This document shows positions 14,908 through 26,584 of a DNA stretch of 64,000 nt, one piece after another. The translations under genes and the position numbers were made by a program. Positions within the stretch are counted from its first letter, which is position 1; the number at the start of each line of letters is the position of its first letter. Below the pieces are notes generated by a model. The model was not told the origin of the DNA, searched no databases, and was given only the letters and a program-made list of their open reading frames with translations. The stretch lies in assembly GCF_023375815.1 (NCBI RefSeq), contig NZ_CP067412.1, positions 1,984,001-2,048,000 of the forward strand, written 5' to 3'. This DNA is from Pseudomonas sp. HS6 (lineage in GTDB: Bacteria > Pseudomonadota > Gammaproteobacteria > Pseudomonadales > Pseudomonadaceae).

Positions 14908-16013
14908 GGCTGTACCTCTTCGCTGGCTTCGAGCAGGAACTCATCGGCATAGACCATCAGCCACTGCGCCGGGAAACTGATGTACGCCGTGCCCTGCGGC
15001 ACCGGTTTGTCCTCGGCCAGGCGCACTTTCAGCGGTGCGCCGTCCAGATCCAGGGTCATGGTTTTGTAGGTGCCGAGGTCTTCGACGTGTACGACCCGCG
15101 CCTGCATCGCGTCATCAAACGGCTCGTCCCACACATGAATGAACTCGGGGCGGATGCCGACCTTCAGGTTTTTCCACTGGCCATGTTCGATATGCCGTTG
15201 CAGCGCGTCGGACAGCGGCAGATGGGTCGAGTTGAAACCGACGCCGCCCGGTTGCGGCTGCACCTCGATCAGGTTCATCCCGGGGCTGCCGATGAAGTAG
15301 CCGACAAAGGTGTGGCTCGGTCGCTCGAACAATTCCCGGGGCGTACCGAACTGAACGATCTGGCCGCCGTACATCACCGCAATCTTGTCGGCGAAGGTCG
15401 AGGCCTCCAGTTGATCGTGGGTGACGTAGACCATGGTGATGTTGAACTGCTCGTGGATCTGCTTGAGCTTGCGCCGCAGTTTCCATTTCAGGTGCGGGTC
15501 GATCACCGTCAATGGCTCATCGAACAGAATCGCCGAGACGTCGTCACGCACCAGACCACGGCCCATGGAGACTTTCTGTTTTTCGTCGGCGGTGAGGTTG
15601 CGCGCCTTCTTGCTCAACAAGTTTTGCAAGTCGAGGACTTCGGCGATTTCCTGCACCTTGCTGTGCACTTTCGCCTCGGCCATGCCCTGATTGCGCAGCG
15701 GGAAGGCCAGGTTGTCGAACACGGTCATGGTGTCGTAGACCACCGGAAACTGGAAAACCTGCGCGATGTTGCGTTTCTCCGGCGTCAGGTCGTTGACCGC
15801 TTTGCCATCGAACAGCACATGGCCCTGAGACGGGCTGAGCAGGCCGGAAATGATGTTGAGCAAGGTCGACTTGCCGCAACCCGACGGCCCGAGCAAGGCA
15901 TAGGCGCCGCCCTGCTCCCAGATGTGATCCATCTCGCGGATCGCGTAGTCCTCGGGCCCGCTCGGGGTGCTGGTGTAGCTGTGGGCGAGGTGTTGCAAAC
16001 GGATTTCGGCCAT
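14904..16013 (-). CDS. glpT: ABC transporter ATPase 2 (GlpT-like), degenerate signature motif
   Basis: A 369-residue MalK-like ATPase with a C-terminal TOBE region. Walker A is GPSGCGKS (residues 42-49), the Q-loop Gln is near 87, Walker B with catalytic Glu is ILFDEP (161-166), and the H-loop has His198 in YVTHDQ. The signature that should read LSGGQ is instead LTADEKQKVSMGR (about 139-151), so this subunit cannot supply a standard signature to its partner's ATP. Its neighbour has the opposite defect (see findings). It overlaps the upstream ATPase gene by one base (TGATG). Confidence 0.87.
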
Positions 16014-17107
16014 CAGGCAACCCTCGCGACACGCCGGCCCGGTGCCTGCACCAGACGGCCCAGCGCATCGAACACAAACAGTTTATGGGTCGGGATATAG
16101 ATGCGAATCGGCGCATCGACGTCGTATTCGTGAACGCCGGGCAAGTGCAACACCAGCAGGAAATGCTCGTTGCGCACATGCAGGAAGGTTTCCGAACCGC
16201 TGATTTCCGCCACCTCGACGGTTACCGCCAATTCGAGGTCGTCGTCGTTGCTCGGCACCAGCGAGATATGACTCGGACGCACGCCGAAACGGAATTCGCC
16301 CTCGCCCACCGGCCGCAGATCGACGTTCAACGGGAAGTGCACGAAGTTGGCGAAACTCACTTCGTTACCGGCGATGCGTCCCGGCATCAGGTTGATCGGC
16401 GGCTCGGAGAACAGTTCGGCCGCCAGCACCGTTTGTGGCTGGTGATAGACCTCGGTCGACGGGCCGCTCTGGATCACCCGGCCTTCGTGAAGAATGGTGG
16501 TGGTGCCGCCCAGTGCCAGCGCTTCGTTGGGCTCGGTGGTGGCGTAGATGGCGATGGTGTGGCGCGCCTTGAACAGCTCACGCATTTCCTGGCGCAGTTC
16601 TTCGCGCAGTTTGTAGTCGAGGTTGACCAGCGGTTCATCGAACAGGATCAGCTCGGCATCCTTGACCAGCGCCCGGGCCATGGCTGTGCGCTGTTGCTGG
16701 CCACCGGAGAGTTCCAGCGGATAGCGCTTCAGGAACTTCTCGATGCGCAGCATCTTCGCGGTGTCCTGCACCTTGCTCTGGATCTGCTCATTGGAGATCC
16801 CGGCCTGGCGCAGCGGCGAGGCGATATTCTCGAACACCGTCATGGTCGGGTAATTGATGAACTGCTGATACACCATCGAAACGTTGCGCAGGCGCACCGG
16901 ACGCTGGGTGACGTCGACGCCGTTCATCAGGATCCGACCGTTGTCGGGCTTGTCCAGACCGGCCATCAAGCGCATGAGGCTGGTCTTGCCGGACAGCGTG
17001 CGCCCGAGCAGGACGTTGAAGGATCCGGCTTCGAATTTCAGGCTCGCATCGTCGATCCAGGTCTGGCCCTCGACGGTGCGGCTGACGTGCTCCAGGGTGA
17101 GTGACAT
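16013..17107 (-). CDS. glpS: ABC transporter ATPase 1 (GlpS-like), H-loop His missing
   Basis: A 364-residue MalK-like ATPase. Walker A is GRTLSGKT (35-42), the Q-loop Gln is 81, the canonical signature LSGGQ is at 133-137 and Walker B is ILFDEP (154-159). At the H-loop the usual VTHDQ is replaced by ATTEPNEA, with Thr191 in the position of the switch His, so its own ATP site should be impaired. The C-terminus carries the TOBE-type regulatory domain. It is the first gene of the six-gene operon, behind a sigma54-type promoter at 17152-17167. Confidence 0.87.
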   Translation of the reverse strand: MSLTLEHVSRTVEGQTWIDDASLKFEAGSFNVLLGRTLSGKTSLMRLMAGLDKPDNGRILMNGVDVTQRPVRLRNVSMVYQQFINYPTMTVFENIASPLRQAGISNEQIQSKVQDTAKMLRIEKFLKRYPLELSGGQQQRTAMARALVKDAELILFDEPLVNLDYKLREELRQEMRELFKARHTIAIYATTEPNEALALGGTTTILHEGRVIQSGPSTEVYHQPQTVLAAELFSEPPINLMPGRIAGNEVSFANFVHFPLNVDLRPVGEGEFRFGVRPSHISLVPSNDDDLELAVTVEVAEISGSETFLHVRNEHFLLVLHLPGVHEYDVDAPIRIYIPTHKLFVFDALGRLVQAPGRRVARVA

Positions 17108-17151
17108 GGCTCGGCCTTTTTATTATTGGAGTCAAGCGACGTGTGCAGTAG

Positions 17152-17167
17152 AGCGACATTCGTGCCA
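17152..17167 (-). promoter_or_regulatory. Sigma54 (-24/-12) promoter of the glpSTPQUV operon
   Basis: The minus strand reads TGGCACG-AATG-TCGCT, matching TGGCACG-N4-TTGCW with one mismatch and with the invariant GG and GC in place. It lies 45 bases before the glpS-like start, and a sigma54 activator gene is divergent. Confidence 0.75.
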
Positions 17168-17231
17168 GAAATCCCAAGCCGTTGATTCGCCGCGAAAATC
17201 GCCGAAAACGCGGGCAAACCACCTTCATTGC

Positions 17232-17279
17232 TGAACACATTTGAACAGTTCAACGATTGACAATGAACAATAGTGAACA
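17232..17279. promoter_or_regulatory. Upstream activator site array (four TGAACA boxes)
   Basis: TGAACA occurs at 17232, 17242, 17264 and 17274, with spacings of 10, 22 and 10 bases (whole helical turns). The second box is part of the perfect 13-bp palindrome at 17241-17253 (TTGAAC-A-GTTCAA). The array lies 65-127 bases upstream of the sigma54 promoter, where an enhancer-binding protein should dock. Confidence 0.65.
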
Positions 17280-17356
17280 ACACTCTATCGATGCTTTTCA
17301 GGTCCCGAGGGGCCTCATAACAATAATAAAAACGCTGCTTTCAGAGGCTGACTGTC

Positions 17357-19204
17357 ATGGCCGCACCTGTCCCGCCGCTTTCCCACGAGGCCATTGTTCA
17401 GGACTCCTGGTCCCGTTGCCGCGCCTTCGGTCTCAAGCATCAAAGTGTCCCGGCGTTCGATCAGTTGCCCTCCGCCGGCATCGCCCAACTGCTCGACAGT
17501 CACCATTCGCTGGTGCAGACCACCCACCAGGAAGTGCTGCCGTACTACGAGAACATCCTGAGCAATTCCAACTGCCTGATCATGCTGGCGGACAATCAGG
17601 GCCAGGTCCTGACGTCCTGGGGCACCCAGCGCTTTATCGAGCCGAATCTGGCGCGCGGCTTTCAGGCCGGCGCAAGCTGGATGGAGCGCTCAAGCGGCAC
17701 CAATGCAATCGGCACGGCGCTGGCCTGCGAGCAGGCGGTGCACATCGAGCACGACGAGCACTTCCTCAAGGCCAACCGCTTCATGACCGGTTCCGCCGCG
17801 CCGATTTTCAACGCCGAACGCAAGGTCATCGCGGTGCTAGATGTGTCCAGCGACAGCTACCTGCCGCCCTCGCACACCCTCGGCATGGTCAAGATGATGA
17901 GCCAGACCGTGGAGAACCGGCTGATCCTCAACCTGTTCCATGGCCAGCACTTTCAACTGACCTTCAACACCGGGTTGAACAACCTCGACAGCCAATGGGC
18001 AGGGTTGCTGATTTTCGATGAAAGCGGTCAGGTGTTGTCGGCCAACCGCCGGGCCGACAATCTGCTGGGCGTACGCCTGTCGCGGGTGAGCGTCGAGAGT
18101 CTGTTCAAAGTTTCATTGCTGGAACTGCTCAATCAGCCTGACGGCTTGCCGTTTTCCTTGCAGACGTCGGGGCGCAACCGATTCCAGTGTCTGTTGAAAC
18201 GGCCTAAACAGGCGCCCATTCAGGCGCGGGTGTTCGCTGAAGCCAAAGCCACCGAAACGACGGTCGCCGCCCCCACGGCCATCAGCCTGAGCACCCTGCA
18301 CTTCGGCGACAGCCGCGTGGAAAAAGCTGTACGTCAGGCCGAGCGGCTGCTGGAAAAAGACATTCCTCTGTTGATTCACGGTGAAACCGGGGTCGGAAAG
18401 GAAGTGTTCGTCAAAGCCCTGCATCGGGCCAGCTCTCGCAGCAAACAGGCGTTCATCGCCGTGAACTGCGCCGCGATCCCCGCCGAACTGGTGGAATCCG
18501 AGCTGTTCGGCTACGAAAAAGGCGCGTTCACCGGCGCCAACCAGAAAGGCAGCATCGGCCTGATCCGCAAGGCCGACAAAGGCACGTTGTTCCTCGACGA
18601 AATCGGCGACATGCCGCTACCGACTCAGGCCCGTCTGTTGCGGGTGTTGCAGGAGCGTTGCGTGCAACCGGTGGGCAGCAGTGAATTGTTCCCGGTGGAT
18701 CTGCGAATCATCTCCGCCACCAACCGTTCATTGCGCGAGCAAGTGCAGCTGGGACGGTTTCGCGAAGATTTGTACTACCGCATCGGCGGCTTGACCCTGG
18801 AATTGCCGCCGCTGCGCGAGCGCACTGACAAACAAGCGTTGTTCAAGCGCTTGTGGGAACAACATCGCGAACCGACGCAATGGGCGGGATTGAGCCGCGA
18901 GGTGCTGGAGTTGTTCGACCGGCACCCGTGGCCGGGGAATTTGCGTCAGGTCAGCAGCGTGATGCAGGTCGCGTTGGCCATGGCCGAAGAGCAACCGGTA
19001 AGGCCTGAGCATTTACCGGATGATTTTTTTGTCGACCTGGAGATGGAGCCACTGGATACGCCAGAACCCTTGGGGATCGACCTGAATGACAGCGAGGCGT
19101 TGAATCGGGAGTTGCAGGCGGCCGGCGGCAATATCTCCCATCTGGCGCGGCGGTTGGGCGTCAGTCGCAATACGCTCTACAAGCGCTTGCGCCAGGCTGA
19201 GTGA
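17357..19204 (+). CDS. Sigma54-dependent activator, AcoR family
   Basis: A 615-residue enhancer-binding protein. The N-terminal GAF-type sensor region covers about residues 65-200 and is followed by a PAS-like segment (about 215-280). The AAA+ domain has Walker A GETGVGKE (342-349), the sigma54-contact loop GAFTGA (389-394) and Walker B GTLFLDEIGD (409-418). A Fis-type helix-turn-helix ends the protein (GGNISHLARRLGVSRNTLY). The architecture is that of AcoR, which activates acetoin-type operons. It is divergent from the ABC operon, whose promoter is of the sigma54 type with a TGAACA array, so it is very probably that operon's activator. The effector is unknown. Confidence 0.88.
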   Translation: MAAPVPPLSHEAIVQDSWSRCRAFGLKHQSVPAFDQLPSAGIAQLLDSHHSLVQTTHQEVLPYYENILSNSNCLIMLADNQGQVLTSWGTQRFIEPNLARGFQAGASWMERSSGTNAIGTALACEQAVHIEHDEHFLKANRFMTGSAAPIFNAERKVIAVLDVSSDSYLPPSHTLGMVKMMSQTVENRLILNLFHGQHFQLTFNTGLNNLDSQWAGLLIFDESGQVLSANRRADNLLGVRLSRVSVESLFKVSLLELLNQPDGLPFSLQTSGRNRFQCLLKRPKQAPIQARVFAEAKATETTVAAPTAISLSTLHFGDSRVEKAVRQAERLLEKDIPLLIHGETGVGKEVFVKALHRASSRSKQAFIAVNCAAIPAELVESELFGYEKGAFTGANQKGSIGLIRKADKGTLFLDEIGDMPLPTQARLLRVLQERCVQPVGSSELFPVDLRIISATNRSLREQVQLGRFREDLYYRIGGLTLELPPLRERTDKQALFKRLWEQHREPTQWAGLSREVLELFDRHPWPGNLRQVSSVMQVALAMAEEQPVRPEHLPDDFFVDLEMEPLDTPEPLGIDLNDSEALNRELQAAGGNISHLARRLGVSRNTLYKRLRQAE

Positions 19205-19228
19205 CCAGGGGCCGAAGGCACGTCAAAT

Positions 19229-19320
19229 CGTCGCTCCCACATTAAATTTTCGTCATCTGCGGTTTTGTCTGCGACACGAATCCCCCGTGGGAGTGAGCCT
19301 GCCCGCGATGACGCCGGTGC
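19229..19320. repeat. REP/REPIN-like repeat
   Basis: A CGCTCCCAC arm (19231-19239) faces a GTGGGAGTGAGCCTGCCCGCGATG-type arm (about 19288-19310), the Pseudomonas REP pattern in inverted orientation. The left arm is truncated. Nothing else was seen in 19205-19448. Confidence 0.55.
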
Positions 19321-19448
19321 GGCCATCAAAAACCATCCAGCCCACCCATTGACCACACCGACTAGACTGTGACGAAATGTTTCAGCTTTTCGCTGCATCC
19401 CTTTGATCCAGACACCTCCCTCCTCCTGCCCCTCACAGGACAAGCTCT

Positions 19449-20321
19449 TTGACCAACATCTGCACCACCGGCCTTGATATCGGCTTTGCCTCTCTCGATT
19501 ACCTGCAAATCGGCATCCTCGGCATCATTCAAGGCATCACCGAGTTGCTGCCCGTGTCCTCCACCGCCCACATGCGCATCGTCCCCGCCCTGCTCGGCTG
19601 GCCCGATCCCGGCTCGGCGTTTTCCGCCGCCATGCAGATGGCCGCACTGGCGGCGGTCATCAGTTACTTCTGGCGAGACGTGAGGCAGGTTGTCACCGGC
19701 AGCGTTGACGCTGTGCGCCAGCGCGATTTCAATAATCAATGGTTCATTCTGGCGGTGGCCATCGTACTGGCGACCATTCCTATCGGTATCGCGGGGCTGG
19801 CCTTGTCCTCGACGCTCAATGCCTGCAACTCGCCATTGCGCGGTTTGATGGTGATCGGGATTTCCTGCGTGGTGATGGCGGTGTTGCTGGCCATCGCCGA
19901 GCTCACGTGCCGCCACCGCCGCACCGTTGGCGAAATGCGTTTGCGCGATGCGCTGATCGTGGGTATTGCTCAGATCGGTGCGCTGATTCCCGGGGTTTCG
20001 CGCTCCGGGTCGACGCTGACGGCGGCGCTGTTCCTCAATTTCAAACGTGAAGAAGCCGCGCGCTTCTCCTTCCTGCTCGGTTTACCGGCCATCGCGCTGG
20101 CGGGTTTGAAGGAGTTGTGGGTGCTGTTCCATGCGCAACTGCCGGCGCAAGCCTGGGCGCATCTGATTTTCGGTCTGGTGGTGGCCAGTATCTCGGCGTT
20201 CTTCGCGATCTGGGGCCTGATGCGCTTTCTGGAGAAATTCTCCACCTGGCCATTCGTGATTTACCGCGCAGTACTCGGGATTTTCCTGATCGTCGCGGTC
20301 AGCACCGGGCTGTTGAGCTAA
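19449..20321 (+). CDS. uppP: Undecaprenyl-diphosphatase
   Basis: A 290-residue multi-pass membrane phosphatase of the UppP/BacA family. Active-site motif 1 is QGITELLPVSSTAHM (about residues 28-42) and motif 2 is PGVSRSGST. It dephosphorylates undecaprenyl diphosphate to recycle the lipid carrier of cell-wall and polysaccharide synthesis, and confers bacitracin tolerance when abundant. The frame has no ATG ahead of motif 1. A TTG at 19449 with AGGA about eight bases upstream is taken as start. Pseudomonads often carry more than one paralogue. Confidence 0.88.
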   Translation: MTNICTTGLDIGFASLDYLQIGILGIIQGITELLPVSSTAHMRIVPALLGWPDPGSAFSAAMQMAALAAVISYFWRDVRQVVTGSVDAVRQRDFNNQWFILAVAIVLATIPIGIAGLALSSTLNACNSPLRGLMVIGISCVVMAVLLAIAELTCRHRRTVGEMRLRDALIVGIAQIGALIPGVSRSGSTLTAALFLNFKREEAARFSFLLGLPAIALAGLKELWVLFHAQLPAQAWAHLIFGLVVASISAFFAIWGLMRFLEKFSTWPFVIYRAVLGIFLIVAVSTGLLS

Positions 20322-20329
20322 GGCCCGCC

Positions 20330-20370
20330 ACAAAAAACAAAACCCGCCTGGTGCGGGTTTTGTTTTTTGT
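20330..20370. terminator. Bidirectional terminator between uppP and the MFS gene
   Basis: A perfect 18-bp inverted repeat (20330-20347 with 20353-20370) has a CTGGT loop. Its AAAACCCGC/GCGGGTTTT core and A/T-rich outer arms give T-runs in both directions, between convergent genes. Confidence 0.92.
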
Positions 20371-20388
20371 GCCTTCTTTCAATGCACG

Positions 20389-21597
20389 TTACCGGCAGGT
20401 CGGTTCAGCACTCGGGGCGGATACGGTGCCCAGTGTACGCAGCCCGAGCAGCACCACGATCAGCATCGCCAGCCCGGCGAAAATGGCGACACCGAAACCG
20501 GCCCGAGCGCCGTAGGCATCAATGATCAGACCTGAGAGCAAGCCACCCAGAGCGACGCCGATGCTGATGCCAGTGGTCATCCATGTCAGCCCTTCGGTGA
20601 TCCTCGACGGCGGGATGATGATCGTCCCCAGTTTCATGACCACGACCATCGTTGGCGCAAACGATATGCCGGCGATAAACAGCATCGCCGAGAGGACATA
20701 AACGTCAGGCGAGAACAGAGGCAATATGCCTGTGATGGCCGTGACCAATATCCCGATAAAGAACTGCTTTTCTATCGGCAGGGAAACCCTCAAGGCACCG
20801 AACGTCAGGCCCGCCACCAGCGAACCGAACGCATAGGCGGCGAGGATGAAGGTCGCAGAGGCAGGCCAGCCTTGCGCATTGGCGAAGGCGACAACGGCGA
20901 CATCGATCGAGCCTCCGATTGCGCCCATTGCCAACAGCGCCAGCACGATGGTGGGAACGCCGGGAATCAGCAGGGTTGAACCCGTATGCCGCGTATGGCC
21001 CACAACAACCTTGGGTTCGGTCTGACGCTGCAGGAGAAACGCCGTCACCCCGACAGCCAGCAGCCCGACCGCGACCAGCGGCCCGGCTTCGGCAAAAAAG
21101 CTCACGCTCAATCCGATCGCCAAGGGTGGGCCGATGATATAAGCGAGTTCGGTCAACACCGTATCCAGAGAGAACGCCGTGTGCAGCTGCGGCTTGCCCC
21201 GGAACAATTGCGTCCAGCGTGCCCTGATCATCGATGGCATGCTCGGCATGGTGCCCGCCAATGCAGCCAGAACAAACAGCAGTGCCGCCGGCGCCCTCAT
21301 GTAGACGGCGAGGATCAGCGCCAGCAACATGCCAATGCTGAACGTCGTCACGACAGGCAGCACACGGCTTTGGCCGCGCTGATCGACAAGTTTCGAGATG
21401 TACGGGCCGATCAGTGCGTTGGCGAGGGTAAACGTACCGGCGACTGCACCGGCCAGCCAGTAGACACCGGTTTGCTCCACCAGCATGGTAATGATGCCAA
21501 TGCCGATCATCGCCTGCGGCAATCGCGCGATGGAGCTCGCGAGCACCAACCCTGTTGCGCCGGGGGTTGTCAGGAGTTCGCGATAGTGGTTTGCCAT
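20389..21597 (-). CDS. MFS transporter
   Basis: A 402-residue major facilitator with about 12 predicted transmembrane segments. It has a loop-2/3 motif variant (GPYISKLVDQRGQSRVLP) and a long run of Ala/Gly-rich helices. The family exports drugs or small metabolites, and the substrate cannot be inferred. The ATG at 21597 (MANHYRELL) has a GGAGA site eight bases upstream and is preferred over a longer frame lacking one. It is a single gene bounded by terminators on both sides. Confidence 0.8.
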   Translation of the reverse strand: MANHYRELLTTPGATGLVLASSIARLPQAMIGIGIITMLVEQTGVYWLAGAVAGTFTLANALIGPYISKLVDQRGQSRVLPVVTTFSIGMLLALILAVYMRAPAALLFVLAALAGTMPSMPSMIRARWTQLFRGKPQLHTAFSLDTVLTELAYIIGPPLAIGLSVSFFAEAGPLVAVGLLAVGVTAFLLQRQTEPKVVVGHTRHTGSTLLIPGVPTIVLALLAMGAIGGSIDVAVVAFANAQGWPASATFILAAYAFGSLVAGLTFGALRVSLPIEKQFFIGILVTAITGILPLFSPDVYVLSAMLFIAGISFAPTMVVVMKLGTIIIPPSRITEGLTWMTTGISIGVALGGLLSGLIIDAYGARAGFGVAIFAGLAMLIVVLLGLRTLGTVSAPSAEPTCR

Positions 21598-21726
21598 GAT
21601 GTCTCCATTCCATAAACGTCGCCGAACAGCATCCCGCTGCAAGGGCTGCAGCCCATGTTGGCCGCGTCAGACATCAAGACCTACGCGCAGAGCAAAAGCA
21701 ACCACCGCCTGAACAGCAGAAAAACA

Positions 21727-21749
21727 AAAACCCGCACAAGGCGGGTTTT
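21727..21749 (-). terminator. Rho-independent terminator of cysS
   Basis: A 9-bp stem AAAACCCGC/GCGGGTTTT (21727-21735 with 21741-21749) has a five-base loop. On the minus strand it is followed by TTTTTG and more T residues. It lies 20 bases beyond the cysS stop. Confidence 0.88.
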
Positions 21750-21769
21750 GTTTGTAGCAAACACAGCAA

Positions 21770-23152
21770 TCAGTCCGCCAGACGCCAGGTCGTGCCACCC
21801 TTGCCGTCTTCCAGCACCACGCCCATGGCGGTGAGCTGGTCGCGGATGCGGTCGGACTCGGCCCAGTCTTTACCAGCCCGAGCCGCCAGACGTGCAGCGA
21901 TCAGCGCGTCGACTTCAGCCGCATCGACACGCCCTTCGGCGCCGGCCTGCAGGAAGTCATCGGCTTCGAGCTGCAACACACCCAGCACGCTGGCCAGTTC
22001 TTTCAGGCGCGCCGCCAGACCGGCCGCTGCATCGAGATCGCTCTCGCGCAGACGGTTGATCTCACGCACCATCTCGAACAGCACCGCGCAGGCTTCCGGC
22101 GTGCCGAAGTCGTCGTTCATCACGTTGGTGAAACGTTCGACGAACGCTTCGCCGCCAGCCGGCGCCACGTTCGGCAGGCCTTTCAACGCGTGGTAGAAAC
22201 GCTCCAGTGCACCTTTGGCGTCCTTGAGGTTGTCTTCCGAGTAGTTGATCGCGCTGCGATAATGGCTCGACACCAACAGGTAACGCACGACTTCCGGGTG
22301 GTACTTGTCGAGCACGTCGCGAATGGTGAAGAAGTTGTTCAAGGACTTGGACATCTTCTCGCCATTGATACGGATCATGCCGCAATGCATCCACGCGTTG
22401 GCGTAGGTCTTGCCAGTGGCCGCTTCGCTCTGGGCGATTTCGTTTTCGTGGTGCGGGAACTCCAGATCGCTGCCGCCGCCATGAATGTCGAAAGTCTCAC
22501 CCAGGCAGCAGGTCGACATCACCGAGCACTCGATGTGCCAGCCCGGACGCCCGGCGCCCCACGGCGATTCCCAGCTCGGCTCGCCCGGCTTGACGCCTTT
22601 CCACAGCACGAAGTCCAGCGGATCTTCCTTGGCTTCGTCGACCTCGATCCGCGCACCGATGCGCAGGTCTTCGATCTTCTTGCGCGAGAGTTTGCCGTAG
22701 CCCATGAACTTGCCGACGCGGTAGTACACGTCGCCATTGCCCGGGGCGTAAGCGTAACCCTTGTCGATCAGGGTCTGGATCATCGCGTGCATGCCCGGAA
22801 TATGATCCGTGGCGCGCGGCTCCATGTCCGGCTTCTTGATGTTCAGGCGCGCTTCGTCTTCGTGCATCGCGGCGATCATGCGCTCGGTCAACGCTTCGAA
22901 CGACTCGCCGTTCTCGTTGGCCCGGTTGATGATCTTGTCGTCGATGTCGGTGATGTTGCGCACGTAGGTCAGGTCATAACCGCTGAACCGCAACCAGCGG
23001 GTCACCAGGTCGAACGCGACCATGCTGCGGCCATGGCCCAGGTGGCAGTAGTCGTACACGGTCATCCCGCAGACGTACATGCGCACCTTGTTGCCATCCA
23101 GCGGCTTGAAGACTTCTTTGCTCTTGGTGAGCGTGTTGTAGATCGAAAGCAC
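21770..23152 (-). CDS. cysS: Cysteinyl-tRNA synthetase
   Basis: A 460-residue class I aminoacyl-tRNA synthetase of normal length. The catalytic motifs are HLGHGRS (HIGH type) and EKMSKSLNN (KMSKS). The zinc ligands are visible in [22 protein letters not shown] and the FPHHENE region. It charges tRNA-Cys in the cytosol. It starts with GTG at 23152 behind an AAGGAA site. It lies 20 bases downstream of glnS, and the two probably form one transcription unit. Confidence 0.97.
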   Translation of the reverse strand: MLSIYNTLTKSKEVFKPLDGNKVRMYVCGMTVYDYCHLGHGRSMVAFDLVTRWLRFSGYDLTYVRNITDIDDKIINRANENGESFEALTERMIAAMHEDEARLNIKKPDMEPRATDHIPGMHAMIQTLIDKGYAYAPGNGDVYYRVGKFMGYGKLSRKKIEDLRIGARIEVDEAKEDPLDFVLWKGVKPGEPSWESPWGAGRPGWHIECSVMSTCCLGETFDIHGGGSDLEFPHHENEIAQSEAATGKTYANAWMHCGMIRINGEKMSKSLNNFFTIRDVLDKYHPEVVRYLLVSSHYRSAINYSEDNLKDAKGALERFYHALKGLPNVAPAGGEAFVERFTNVMNDDFGTPEACAVLFEMVREINRLRESDLDAAAGLAARLKELASVLGVLQLEADDFLQAGAEGRVDAAEVDALIAARLAARAGKDWAESDRIRDQLTAMGVVLEDGKGGTTWRLAD

Positions 23153-23172
23153 GATGGTTCCTTAAGACTTGA

Positions 23173-24873
<1,701 letters not shown>

Positions 24874-25125
24874 TAGGATCCTTGACTTACATGTGCGCGG
24901 CCGCAAAGAGGGGCCAGACAAAACAAAGCCGCTATCATAGCCGATGCTGTCAAGGGGCTGACAGAGCAGGCCTTATAAAGGAGCGCATTTAATCGCAGGG
25001 ATTTGAAAAACAGCCTCGAAATTCGCGCCTGTCACGCTAAACTGCGCACCTTGGCCGAAGCAGGCTGAACCGGTTGCGGGGCCTGAGGCTCCAAGACCAC
25101 GAATTCCTTATAAAGAGTACTGACC

Positions 25126-25632
25126 ATGACTCAAGTCAAACTGACCACCAACCACGGTGACATCGTCATCGAACTGAACGCTGAAAAAGCCCCGATCACC
25201 GTGGCCAACTTCATCGAGTACGTCAAAGCCGGTCACTACGAAAACACCGTTTTCCACCGTGTCATCGGTAACTTCATGATCCAGGGCGGCGGTTTCGAGC
25301 CAGGCATGAAAGAAAAGAAAGACAAGCGTCCAAGCATCCAGAACGAAGCCGACAACGGTCTTTCCAACGACAAGTACACCATCGCCATGGCGCGCACCAT
25401 GGAGCCGCATTCGGCTTCCGCGCAGTTCTTCATCAACGTGGCCGACAACAGCTTCCTGAACCACAGCGGCAAGAATGTTCAAGGCTGGGGCTACGCGGTA
25501 TTCGGTAAAGTGACCGCCGGTACTGACGTTGTCGACAGCATCAAGAAAGTCTCGACCGGCTCCAAGGCTGGCCACCAGGACGTACCAAGCGACGACGTGA
25601 TCATCGAGAAAGCCGAGATCATCGAAGCGTGA
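25126..25632 (+). CDS. ppiB: Peptidyl-prolyl cis-trans isomerase B (cyclophilin)
   Basis: A 168-residue cyclophilin without signal peptide, hence cytosolic. The active-site motifs [15 protein letters not shown] and the [19 protein letters not shown] region are conserved. It speeds proline isomerisation during protein folding. The last four bases overlap the lpxH start (GTGA), as is common in gamma-proteobacteria, so the two are co-translated. The 252-base region upstream (24874-25125) holds only its promoter region; no other gene was seen there. Confidence 0.96.
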   Translation: MTQVKLTTNHGDIVIELNAEKAPITVANFIEYVKAGHYENTVFHRVIGNFMIQGGGFEPGMKEKKDKRPSIQNEADNGLSNDKYTIAMARTMEPHSASAQFFINVADNSFLNHSGKNVQGWGYAVFGKVTAGTDVVDSIKKVSTGSKAGHQDVPSDDVIIEKAEIIEA

Positions 25633-26375
25633 TATTGCTGATTTCAGACTTGCATCTGGAAGAGGAGCGCCCGGACATTACCCGGGCGTTTCTGGATTTG
25701 CTCGCCGGACGCGCCCGCTCGGCGAGTGCGTTGTACATTCTGGGCGACTTTTTCGAGGCGTGGATTGGCGACGATGCCATGACACCCTTCCAGCGTTCCA
25801 TTTGCCAGGCCCTGCGCGAACTCAGCGACAGCGGCACGGCCATTTTTCTGATGCACGGCAATCGCGACTTTCTGCTCGGCAAGGCCTTCTGCAAAGAGGC
25901 CGGCTGTACGCTGTTGAAGGACCCGAGTGTCGTGCAGTTCTACGGCGAACCGGTCTTGCTGATGCATGGCGACAGCCTGTGCACCCGCGACGAAGCCTAC
26001 ATGAAGCTGCGCCGTTACCTTCGCAACCCGCTGAGCCTGTTCATTCTGCGCAACCTGCCCTTGCGCAACCGGCACAAACTGGCGCGCAAGCTGCGCAGTG
26101 AGAGCCGGGCGCAAACGCGGATGAAGGCCAACGACATCGTCGATGTCACGCCGGAGGAAATTCCGCGGATCATGCAGGAATACGGGGTGAAAACCCTGAT
26201 TCACGGGCACACCCATCGTCCGGCGATCCACAAGTTGCAGATCGGCGATCAGGCGGCAAAACGGATTGTGCTGGGGGATTGGGATCGTCAGGGTTGGGCG
26301 TTGCAGGTGGATGAGAACGGGTTTGGGTTGGCGCCGTTTGACTTCGCGCCGCCGCTGGGATTGCCGCACGGCTGA
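25629..26375 (+). CDS. lpxH: UDP-2,3-diacylglucosamine pyrophosphohydrolase
   Basis: A 248-residue metallophosphoesterase of lipid A synthesis, which splits UDP-2,3-diacylglucosamine into lipid X and UMP at the inner membrane. The di-metal ligands are visible: Asp7 and His9 (SDLHL), Asp40 (LGDFFEAW), Asn78 (HGNRDFLLG), His113 (MHGDSLC) and His192/His194 (HGHTHRP). It starts with GTG overlapping the ppiB stop by four bases. Confidence 0.95.
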   Translation: MILLISDLHLEEERPDITRAFLDLLAGRARSASALYILGDFFEAWIGDDAMTPFQRSICQALRELSDSGTAIFLMHGNRDFLLGKAFCKEAGCTLLKDPSVVQFYGEPVLLMHGDSLCTRDEAYMKLRRYLRNPLSLFILRNLPLRNRHKLARKLRSESRAQTRMKANDIVDVTPEEIPRIMQEYGVKTLIHGHTHRPAIHKLQIGDQAAKRIVLGDWDRQGWALQVDENGFGLAPFDFAPPLGLPHG

Positions 26376-26395
26376 AGATCGCTCCCCCTCATCGG

Positions 26396-26577
26396 AACGC
26401 CGCCCGCCCAACCCTCTCCCCCAAGGGGGCGAGGGGGAAAGGGAGCAGAGCTTTGTGCTTTTCAAAACCTGAGTTCGACTGAAGACTTTCAGGTCGATGT
26501 ATCTCGCACATCCACCTCGGTCAGTCCCCTCTCCCTACGGGCGGTCCGACGTTTCGGGAGGGTTAGGGTGAGGGGCT
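26396..26577. repeat. Two G/C-tract inverted repeats of the Pseudomonas intergenic type
   Basis: One unit around 26410-26444 pairs CCCTCTCCCCC with GGGGGCGAGGG. A second, at about 26525-26577, pairs CCCCTCTCCC with GGGAGGGTTAGGGTGAGGGG. Both lie between convergent lpxH and the efflux operon and resemble a dispersed Pseudomonas repeat. They may act as terminators, but no T-run follows. Confidence 0.55.
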
Positions 26578-26584
26578 TTTGATC

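Noticed and set aside
24874..25125. Possible tRNA or small RNA gene between glnS and ppiB
   Set aside because: No cloverleaf, terminator or conserved motif could be drawn; it is taken as the divergent promoter region.
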